Assembly (NCBI GenBank): GCA_017428805.1
Contig: JAFRQC010000089.1
Span: 1-33,894 of the forward strand
Direction: 5' to 3'
Source: Prevotella sp.
Lineage (GTDB): Bacteria > Bacteroidota > Bacteroidia > Bacteroidales > Bacteroidaceae
Length of the DNA stretch: 33,894 nt
Part shown: positions 18,983-24,392 of the stretch, piece after piece
Layout of the letters: each line of letters opens with the position of its first letter
Position numbering within the stretch: the first letter of the stretch is position 1
Notes under the pieces: generated by a model
Seen by the model: the letters and a program-made list of their open reading frames with translations, nothing else
Databases searched by the model: none
Told to the model about the DNA's origin: nothing
Translations under genes and position numbers: made by a program

Positions 18983-19975
18983 ATGAAGTTATTACAATGG
19001 GGATTCATAGGTTGCGGTGATGTGACGGAACGCAAAAGCGGACCCGCCTTCAGCGAAGTGGAAGGGTCCAGTGTGGTGGCAGTGATGAGCCGCACGGAAC
19101 AGCACGCCCGTACCTATGCCGTCACTCACGGCATCAAGAAGTGGTACACCGATGCCCAGGAACTCATCGACGATCCCGATGTGAACGCCATCTATATCGC
19201 CACGCCGCCCTCGAGCCACGCCACCTACGCCATCATGGCGATGAAGGCGGGCAAGCCTGTCTATGTGGAGAAACCCCTGGCGGCGAGCTACGACGACTGT
19301 GCCCGCATCAACCGCATCTCAGAACAGACGGGTGTTCCCTGCTTCGTGGCCTACTACCGCCGTTACCTGCCTTATTTCCAGAAGGTGAAGGAGATCGTGA
19401 AGAGCGGTAGGATAGGGAAGATCCTGAATGTGCAGATACGCTATACCGAACCCCTGCGCTCCGCCGATGCCGATGCCATCAGGAATCATCAGCCCCTGCC
19501 TTGGCGACTCCAGCCTGAGATTGCCGGAGGTGGCTATTTCTACGATATGGCTCCTCACCAGCTTGACCTCTTGCAGGATATGTTCGGCGTGATCCTCGAG
19601 GCGCGGGGCATTCGTGCCAACCGTGGCGGATACTACGATGCCGAGGACTCCGTGAGTGCCTGTTTCCGTTTTGAGAACGGTCTGCCTGGCTCTGGCTCGT
19701 GGTGCTATGTAGCCCATGAGAGTGCCCGCGAGGACTGCATCGAGATTATCGGCACCGAGGGTCAGGTCAGTTTCTCCGTCTTCGACTACAATCCCATCCG
19801 TCTGCAGACCAGCGACGGCGATGAGAATATTATGGTGCCCAATCCGCCCTACGTGCAGTATCCGTTGATTAAGAACGTGATTGAGCACTTGCAGGGACTG
19901 GCAGTCTGTACCTGTACCAGCAACTCCGCCACGCCTGTGAACTGGGCGATGGACAGGATACTTGGGAAATTCTAA
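18983..19975 (+). CDS. Gfo/Idh/MocA-family NAD(P)-dependent oxidoreductase
   Basis: Dinucleotide-dependent sugar or polyol oxidoreductase of the Gfo/Idh/MocA family, substrate unknown. The 330-residue protein begins with a Rossmann motif (WGFIGCGDVTERKSGP, 6-21), followed by IYIATPPSSHATYA and the family EKP motif (VYVEKPLA, Lys about 98). The C-terminal alpha/beta domain contains GGGYFYDMAPHQLDLLQDMFG with the usual Asp/His pair. No signal peptide. It begins a plus-strand run with a DUF1460 protein (26 bp downstream) and a DUF1232 protein. Codon use has many GCC/CGC codons and is visibly more GC-rich than the arabinose genes. Confidence 0.92.
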   Translation: MKLLQWGFIGCGDVTERKSGPAFSEVEGSSVVAVMSRTEQHARTYAVTHGIKKWYTDAQELIDDPDVNAIYIATPPSSHATYAIMAMKAGKPVYVEKPLAASYDDCARINRISEQTGVPCFVAYYRRYLPYFQKVKEIVKSGRIGKILNVQIRYTEPLRSADADAIRNHQPLPWRLQPEIAGGGYFYDMAPHQLDLLQDMFGVILEARGIRANRGGYYDAEDSVSACFRFENGLPGSGSWCYVAHESAREDCIEIIGTEGQVSFSVFDYNPIRLQTSDGDENIMVPNPPYVQYPLIKNVIEHLQGLAVCTCTSNSATPVNWAMDRILGKF

Positions 19976-20013
19976 AGGTGAAAAGGTAAAAAGGTGAAAA
20001 AGTGAAAAGGTGT
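19976..20013 (+). repeat. AGGTGAAA tandem repeat containing the next start codon
   Basis: Right after the oxidoreductase stop (19973-19975) come five imperfect copies of an 8-9 base unit (AGGTGAAAA). The GTG start codon proposed for the next gene (20002) is inside the fourth copy. Confidence 0.8.
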
Positions 20014-20862
20014 GTGACGATAATGATAGGTGTGTGCCTGGCGCTGACGATGATGGCGCAAGGCAGACAACTGGATGCCGAGACCGCAGACAGCGTCAAG
20101 ATCTGCACCCTGCTCAAGAATGCCAGCCAGCAACCGGCCAATACCAATCTGCCGCTGTTCTTCGCCCGTAGTTTCATCGGCAAGCCCTACGTGGCACATA
20201 CCTTGGAGGTGGGCGACAAGGAACGGCTCGTGGTGAACACCCGCGAACTGGACTGCACGACACTCGTTGAGACGGTGACCGCCCTCACGAAGTGCGCCTA
20301 TCAGAAGAAATACACCTACGCCGCCTATCGTGCTGCCCTCCAGGCTATGCGCTATCGCAACGGCAAGATCGACAACTATACGAGTCGCATCCATTACTTC
20401 ACCGAGTGGATCACCGAGAACTCCAAGACGGGCCTCGTGACAGAGATCCAGCAGCCCAATCCGCCGTTCACGGCTGTTCAGACCGTCAAGGTGAACTATA
20501 TGAGTCAGCACCCGCAGAGCTACAAGGCCCTGAAGGCGCATCCCGAATATGTGCCTGAAATCCGACGGATGGAGCAGCGCGTGTCTGGCCAGCAGTTCCG
20601 TTATATCCCTAAGGCGAGGGTAGGACGGAGTGCCGAGTTGCGCCAGGCGGTGAAAGACGGCGACATCATTGCCATCACTTGCAACAAGGCGGGTCTCGAC
20701 ATTGCCCATCTGGGCTTTGCCGTCTGGAAGGACGGCAACCTGCATCTGCTCAACGCCTCGCTGCTTCACAAGCAGGTGATTGAAAAGCCGATGACACTTT
20801 GGCAGTATCTCCGCCAGCATCCCTCTCACACCGGCATCCGTATCATCCGCATCAACAAATAA
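20002..20862 (+). CDS. DUF1460 N-acetylmuramoyl-L-alanine amidase-like exported protein
   Basis: Predicted cell-wall amidase/peptidase-like protein of the DUF1460 family (NlpC/P60-like fold), acting outside the cytoplasm. The 286-residue protein starts at GTG and has a signal peptide (MKRCVTIMIGVCLALTMMAQG). An ATG start seven codons later (20023) would lose the basic n-region, so GTG is preferred. The likely catalytic Cys85 is in RELDCTTLVE and the His in DIAHLGFAVW. It is co-transcribed with the oxidoreductase upstream and DUF1232 gene downstream (39-bp gap, repeat-filled). Role inferred from the family: peptidoglycan turnover or recycling. Confidence 0.85.
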   Translation: MKRCVTIMIGVCLALTMMAQGRQLDAETADSVKICTLLKNASQQPANTNLPLFFARSFIGKPYVAHTLEVGDKERLVVNTRELDCTTLVETVTALTKCAYQKKYTYAAYRAALQAMRYRNGKIDNYTSRIHYFTEWITENSKTGLVTEIQQPNPPFTAVQTVKVNYMSQHPQSYKALKAHPEYVPEIRRMEQRVSGQQFRYIPKARVGRSAELRQAVKDGDIIAITCNKAGLDIAHLGFAVWKDGNLHLLNASLLHKQVIEKPMTLWQYLRQHPSHTGIRIIRINK

Positions 20863-20894
20863 ATCGCAAATCGTAAATTTGTAAATCGTAAATA
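20863..20894 (+). repeat. TCGTAAA tandem repeat after the DUF1460 gene
   Basis: Four copies of a 7-8 base unit (ATCGCAA, ATCGTAA, TTTGTAA, ATCGTAA) begin immediately after the TAA stop and fill most of the 39-bp gap to the next ATG. Same orientation as transcription. Confidence 0.8.
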
Positions 20895-20901
20895 AGACAA
20901 T

Positions 20902-21300
20902 ATGAAGATGGAATTACCCGATTTTATGAAGTACTCCAACAAGTTCACGCAGAAGGACTTCGTTGAAAAGATTTCACGCATCGCCAAGCGTGCTGGTTCC
21001 AAACTCGTCTATGCCGCGCTCATCCTCTATTATACACTCCAGAGCGACAAAGTGAGCAAGGCCGACAAGGCCATCATCATCGGTGCCTTGGGCTATATGA
21101 TCAGTCCCCTCGATGTCATCCCCGATGCCATCCCCATCGCCGGACTGACTGACGACCTCGCTGTGCTGCTCTATGTGCTGAAGAAGGTGTGGACGGGCAT
21201 CGACCCCGAAATCATTGCCAAGGCCCGCGAACGGCTCTCGAAATGGTTCGACGAGGAGGAGATTGACGAGATCCAGCACCTCTTCGACGAGGAAGAATAA
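20902..21300 (+). CDS. DUF1232 (YkvA-like) small membrane protein
   Basis: The 132-residue protein carries the DUF1232 core IIIGALGYMISPLDVIPDAIPIAGLTDDLAVLLY (about 63-97), with the conserved SPxDxIPD motif. This family is found in many bacteria and has no firm function. Two hydrophobic stretches (LVYAALILYYTL and the core) suggest membrane association. The C-terminus is highly acidic (FDEEEIDEIQHLFDEEE). It is the last gene of the plus-strand run, followed by a terminator 10 bp later. Role unknown. Confidence 0.85.
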   Translation: MKMELPDFMKYSNKFTQKDFVEKISRIAKRAGSKLVYAALILYYTLQSDKVSKADKAIIIGALGYMISPLDVIPDAIPIAGLTDDLAVLLYVLKKVWTGIDPEIIAKARERLSKWFDEEEIDEIQHLFDEEE

Positions 21301-21310
21301 AGAAACAAGA

Positions 21311-21345
21311 AACCCCCGCTCGTGTTTGAGCAGGGGTTCTTTCTT
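21311..21345. terminator. Bidirectional terminator between the DUF1232 gene and tRNA-Cys
   Basis: AACCCCCGCTC (21311-21321) pairs with GAGCAGGGGTT (21328-21338) with one mismatch and a 6-base loop. T-rich tracts follow on both strands, so it can end the plus-strand operon and the minus-strand tRNA-Cys transcript. Confidence 0.85.
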
Positions 21346-21351
21346 TCTCTG

Positions 21352-21423
21352 AGGTGCCTGGCGGATTCGAACCGCCGTGGACGGTTTTGCAGACCGTAGA
21401 CTAAGCCACTCATCCAAGGCACC
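21352..21423 (-). tRNA. tRNA-Cys (GCA)
   Basis: Cloverleaf read on the minus strand: acceptor GGTGCCT/AGGCACC, anticodon arm ACGGT-CTGCAAA-ACCGT with anticodon GCA, T arm GGCGG-TTCGAAT-CCGCC. The discriminator is U, as usual for tRNA-Cys. The 3' CCA is not encoded. A perfect promoter lies at 21466-21497. Confidence 0.97.
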
Positions 21424-21447
21424 GTTAAGCGAGTAAAGCGATGCACC

Positions 21448-21651
21448 TTATTCAGAATGCGGGTGCAAAGGTAATTCTTTTTCTTGACACTGCCAAATGT
21501 TTTTCCGATTTTTTCGCTTCTTTGTGCATTTTTCCGCCAAAGTGCAGCCCCGACAGGCCTCATTTTCATCCGTCAGCGCCCGATAGATGCGCCATCCGGC
21601 ATAGCCGACACACGCCGCCAATATCACCAAAACCGCACAGATCTGCACCAT
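21448..21651 (-). CDS. Small Cys-rich single-pass membrane protein (FeoB-associated type)
   Basis: A 67-residue protein: one N-terminal membrane helix (MVQICAVLVILAACVGYAGW), a short basic stretch, then a Cys cluster (CRGCTLAEKC) and a Lys/Arg-rich tail. This is the pattern of the FeoB-associated Cys-rich membrane protein family, though no feoB is in the window. The start ATG at 21651 overlaps the lipid kinase stop as TGATG, so translation is coupled to that gene. Its 3' end contains the promoter of tRNA-Cys. Family assignment is from pattern only and the metal-binding role is inference. Confidence 0.65.
   Translation of the reverse strand: MVQICAVLVILAACVGYAGWRIYRALTDENEACRGCTLAEKCTKKRKNRKNIWQCQEKELPLHPHSE
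21466..21497 (-). promoter_or_regulatory. Perfect promoter for tRNA-Cys, inside the small Cys-rich gene
   Basis: On the minus strand TTTG (rc of 21494-21497) precedes TACCTTTG (rc of 21466-21473) by exactly 20 bp. Transcription would begin about 35 bases before the tRNA 5' end. The promoter overlaps the last 17 codons of the Cys-rich protein. Confidence 0.85.
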
Positions 21652-22685
21652 CACAGATTCTTCAGTTTCCGCAGCAGCACCTTGTTGATCACCTGGATGC
21701 GGTGCCCCTGGCGCTCGATGTCCTCGCGTACATTATTAATATTATTAAAGAAGTCGCTGAAGGCGTTGAGTATGAAATTGGGCTGTCCTGAATCTTCCAC
21801 CATATCCGGATCGGTGAGGATGCGGATGCCTGCAGGCTCGATATGCACGTCCACCTCGGGATTGGTCATCACGGGGTCGCCGTCGTAGTGGATGGCGCCG
21901 GGCTCCTTGCGGCGGATGTGGAGGTGCTTCGTGCGGAAAGTTTTGATCTTCGAATTGCTGGGCAGCGTCTTCATAAACAGGTCTGAGGCGATCTTCGGCG
22001 CCTCGAGGGTGTCGAAGGGCTCCATGATGATCACGTCCATCTCGCCGTCCTTCATCGTGGCTCCCGGAGCGATGTAGGCGTTGTTGCCGTATTGCGAGGC
22101 ATTGGCACAGGCGATGAGGAAGGCCTTGTAGCGGTGCTTGCCGTCGTCGCTCTCCACATCATAGGTCTCGGGCTTGTATTTCAGACCTTCCTTCAGCACG
22201 TTCTCCACGTAGGTGATTGGTCCGCGCTTGCCGCTCTCTGCGAACTTCAGCGAGATGAAGGCGTCGAAGCCCATGCCGCAGGTGCAGAAGAAGGGCAGGT
22301 CGTTGATGATGCCGTAGTCGAAGGCCTCGATGTTGCAGGCGTTGATGATGTCGAGCGCCCGCTTCAGGTCCATCGGGATGCAGAGATGACGCGCCAGTCC
22401 GTTGCCCGAACCGCAGGGCATGATGCCGAGGGCGGTCTGCGAATGTGTCAGCGCCCGCGCCACTTCGTTCACCGTACCGTCGCCGCCGACAGCCACCACG
22501 ACGTCCACCTGCCGCTCCACGCAGCCCCGGGCTATCTCCGTTGCGTGACCGGCATAGCCCGTCAGCTGGATTTCGTAGTCGTACAGTTCATGATCCAGCC
22601 TCTTCTCGATGAGGTTGGGAATTTCGTCCTTCGAGTGGGTGCCCGAAATCGGATTGATGATGAAAACGATCTTCTTCTTATCCAT
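21651..22685 (-). CDS. Diacylglycerol/sphingosine kinase-family lipid kinase
   Basis: Cytoplasmic or membrane-peripheral lipid kinase of the DAGK catalytic (DgkB/YegS) family, phosphorylating a lipid hydroxyl with ATP. From the ATG at 22685 the protein has 344 residues: FIINPISGTHSKDEI near the start, the nucleotide-binding VVAVGGDGTVNEVARAL, and LGIMPCGSGNGLARHLCIP, followed by the C-terminal beta-sandwich ending in DPVMTNPEVDVHIEPAGIRILTD. The frame extends upstream to a TTG, but that TTG is inside the promoter box TAATTTTG (22695-22702). It is divergent from a serine palmitoyltransferase gene, so a sphingoid base or ceramide is as plausible a substrate as diacylglycerol. Confidence 0.9.
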   Translation of the reverse strand: MDKKKIVFIINPISGTHSKDEIPNLIEKRLDHELYDYEIQLTGYAGHATEIARGCVERQVDVVVAVGGDGTVNEVARALTHSQTALGIMPCGSGNGLARHLCIPMDLKRALDIINACNIEAFDYGIINDLPFFCTCGMGFDAFISLKFAESGKRGPITYVENVLKEGLKYKPETYDVESDDGKHRYKAFLIACANASQYGNNAYIAPGATMKDGEMDVIIMEPFDTLEAPKIASDLFMKTLPSNSKIKTFRTKHLHIRRKEPGAIHYDGDPVMTNPEVDVHIEPAGIRILTDPDMVEDSGQPNFILNAFSDFFNNINNVREDIERQGHRIQVINKVLLRKLKNL

Positions 22686-22694
22686 AATCACGTG

Positions 22695-22702
22695 CAAAAT
22701 TA
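22695..22702 (-). promoter_or_regulatory. -7 box for the lipid kinase
   Basis: TAATTTTG followed by CA (rc of 22695-22702) matches TAnnTTTG, 10 bases before the ATG. No exact -33 TTTG; a weak GTTG-like site lies about 19-20 bp upstream. Confidence 0.55.
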
Positions 22703-22795
22703 CGAAAAACGGTTAATAAAACAACTAAATATGCAAGAAAAATAGAAAAATAGAACTTTTTTAAGAAAAACTTGCACGAATTGATAAAAATTGTG

Positions 22796-22803
22796 TAACT
22801 TTG
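22796..22803 (+). promoter_or_regulatory. -7 box for serine palmitoyltransferase
   Basis: TAACTTTG followed by CA is an exact TAnnTTTG match with CTTG (22771-22774) 21 bp upstream. The start codon is 41 bp downstream. Confidence 0.65.
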
Positions 22804-22844
22804 CACGCTGAAAGTAACAAAGACAAGATTTACCTATTAAAGGA

Positions 22845-24032
22845 ATGGGACAATTACAAGAGAAATACAAGAGCTACCGTGTGCCTCAGAAGTTCATGGA
22901 AGATGACGTTTATCCCTATTTCCGTGCCATCACGGGCAAGCAGGGTACTGAGGTTGAGATGGGCGGACACAAGGTGCTGATGTTCGGCTCCAACGCCTAT
23001 ACGGGCCTCACGGGCGACCAGCGCATCATCGATGCCGCCAAGGCAGCTCTCGACAAATACGGATCCGGATGTGCCGGAAGCCGTTTCCTCAACGGAACAC
23101 TCGACCTTCATGTCCAGCTGGAGAAAGAACTGGCTGAATATATCGGCAAGGACGAGGCCCTCTGCTTCTCCACAGGATTCTCTGTGAACCAGGGTGTGCT
23201 CGCCGTGGTCTGCGGCAAGGACGACTACATCATCTGCGACGACCGCGACCATGCCTCGATCGTAGACGGACGCCGTCTCTCCTTCGCCAAGCAGCTGCAC
23301 TACAAGCACAACGATATGGAAGATCTGGAGCGGATACTGCAGACGCTGCCCTACGAAGCTGTCAAGCTCATCGTCGTCGACGGTGTGTTCTCGATGGAGG
23401 GCGACCTTGCCAAGCTGCCAGAGATTGTCGAGCTGAAGCATAAGTACAATTGTTCCATCATGGTCGACGAGGCCCACGGCATCGGCGTCTTCGGACGTCA
23501 GGGTAGGGGTGTGTGCGACCATTTCGGACTTACCGACGAGGTGGATCTCATCATGGGCACGTTCTCGAAGTCGCTGGCTTCCATCGGTGGTTTCATCGCC
23601 TCCGACTGGGACACCATCAACTTCCTGCGCCACAATGCCCGCTCGTATATCTTCTCCGCTTCCAACACGCCTGCCGCCACCGCAGCAGCCATGGAGGCCC
23701 TGCACATCATCCAGACAGAGCCTGAGCGCATTGAGCGTCTGTGGAAGGTGACCAACTACGCCCTGAAGCGTTTCCGTGAAGAGGGCTTCGAGATTGGCGA
23801 CACAGAGAGTCCTATTATTCCGCTCTACGTGCGCGATGCCAACAAGACGTTCCTCGTCACCGCCCTCGCCTTCAAAGCCGGCGTGTTCATCAATCCCGTC
23901 ATCCCGCCCGCATGTGCTCCGCAGGACACCCTCGTGCGCTATGCCCTGATGGCCACACATACGGAAGAGCAGGTGGAGCGTTCCGTGAAGGCCCTGAAGA
24001 AGATCTTCGTCGAGCAGGGAATCATCAAGTAA
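22845..24032 (+). CDS. spt: Serine palmitoyltransferase (SPT), alpha-oxoamine synthase family
   Basis: PLP enzyme condensing L-serine with palmitoyl-CoA or a related acyl-CoA to give 3-ketosphinganine, the first step of Bacteroidetes sphingolipid synthesis. The 395-residue protein shows the family landmarks GSNAYTGLTGD (49-59), GSGCAGSRFLNGTLDLHVQLE, DDRDHASIVDGRRLS, VDGVFSMEGDLAKLPEIV, MVDEAHGIGVFGRQGRG and the PLP lysine in GTFSKSLASIGG (Lys242). The close relatives 8-amino-7-oxononanoate synthase (BioF) and KBL share the fold, but the N-terminus (QKFMEDDVYPYFRAI) is that of Bacteroidetes SPT and there are no biotin genes nearby. A lipid kinase is divergent on the left and tRNA-Pro follows 13 bp after the stop. 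Confidence 0.88.
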   Translation: MGQLQEKYKSYRVPQKFMEDDVYPYFRAITGKQGTEVEMGGHKVLMFGSNAYTGLTGDQRIIDAAKAALDKYGSGCAGSRFLNGTLDLHVQLEKELAEYIGKDEALCFSTGFSVNQGVLAVVCGKDDYIICDDRDHASIVDGRRLSFAKQLHYKHNDMEDLERILQTLPYEAVKLIVVDGVFSMEGDLAKLPEIVELKHKYNCSIMVDEAHGIGVFGRQGRGVCDHFGLTDEVDLIMGTFSKSLASIGGFIASDWDTINFLRHNARSYIFSASNTPAATAAAMEALHIIQTEPERIERLWKVTNYALKRFREEGFEIGDTESPIIPLYVRDANKTFLVTALAFKAGVFINPVIPPACAPQDTLVRYALMATHTEEQVERSVKALKKIFVEQGIIK

Positions 24033-24045
24033 ATCGTAAATCGTT
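24030..24045 (+). repeat. ATCGTAA repeat in the spt-tRNA-Pro gap
   Basis: Two copies of AATCGTA begin at the spt stop codon and fill the 13-bp gap to the tRNA. It is the shortest member of the TCGTAAA class in the window, again in transcription orientation. Confidence 0.6.
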
Positions 24046-24118
24046 CGAGGTGTAGCGCAGTTGGTAGCGTTCCTGGTTTGGGACCAGGCTGTCGCAGGTT
24101 CGAGTCCTGTCACCTCGA
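24046..24118 (+). tRNA. tRNA-Pro (TGG)
   Basis: Acceptor CGAGGTG/CACCTCG, D arm GCGC..GCGT, anticodon arm CCTGG-TTTGGGA-CCAGG with anticodon TGG, T arm GCAGG-TTCGAGT-CCTGT, discriminator A, no encoded CCA. No promoter box is visible in the 100 bases before it, so it is likely processed from the spt transcript. Its 3' end is partly duplicated at 26881-26903. Confidence 0.97.
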
Positions 24119-24124
24119 CTCACC
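24102..24124 (+). repeat. Direct repeat copy 1: tRNA-Pro 3' end (possible att site)
   Basis: This 23-base segment covers the T-loop to acceptor end of tRNA-Pro plus six flanking bases. It matches 26881-26903 at 19 of 23 positions, including 15 of the last 16. Each copy is directly followed by a terminator hairpin. The pattern is that of an integration event that rebuilt the tRNA and displaced its old 3' end. Confidence 0.6.
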
Positions 24125-24134
24125 CTATAAAATT

Positions 24135-24169
24135 AACCGCTGATTCATAATGGATTAGCGGTTTTTTTA
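24135..24169 (+). terminator. Terminator after tRNA-Pro
   Basis: AACCGCT (24135-24141) pairs with AGCGGTT (24157-24163), extended inwards by weaker pairs, and is followed by a run of seven T. It ends the spt-tRNA-Pro transcript. Confidence 0.85.
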
Positions 24170-24346
24170 TGCTTTTTTCCCCAGAAATCCACATTTTCGG
24201 GGAAAAAGTGGGGAAAAAATACGGGGGTAGCAAAATATTACCATAATGAAGAATATTCATCGATAAAAATCATAGTTAATGGTTATTAATCAATATGTAT
24301 TCGCTGTTTTTTTATCATTTCCCTTCAGTTATCGGAAGTTTTTTTG
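24170..24346. other. Intergenic stretch with purine-rich block downstream of tRNA-Pro
   Basis: Contains an inverted TTTTCCCC/GGGGAAAA pair (about 24175-24208) and a G/A-rich block up to about 24229, then A/T-rich sequence. No gene is convincing here. Given the tRNA 3'-end duplication, the block may be the old end of an integrated element, but no integrase remnant is recognised. Confidence 0.35.
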
Positions 24347-24354
24347 TACTTTTG
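24347..24354 (+). promoter_or_regulatory. -7 box for the arabinofuranosidase gene
   Basis: TACTTTTG followed by CA matches TAnnTTTG, 38 bp before the start codon. No exact TTTG at -33. Confidence 0.6.
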
Positions 24355-24392
24355 CACAATCATAAGAAATCAAACTAAAAACATAGGAAAAT

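Noticed and set aside
19972..20829. 285-codon minus-strand open frame opposite the DUF1460 gene
   Set aside because: Shadow frame. The plus-strand product has a signal peptide and catalytic residues in place.
22854..24113. 419-codon minus-strand open frame opposite spt and tRNA-Pro
   Set aside because: Antisense shadow of spt; it also runs through a tRNA gene and has no recognisable motif.
24175..24240. Integrase remnant just after tRNA-Pro
   Set aside because: The purine-rich block can be read as a short peptide in one frame but it carries stops nearby and no integrase motif; I cannot support a gene.
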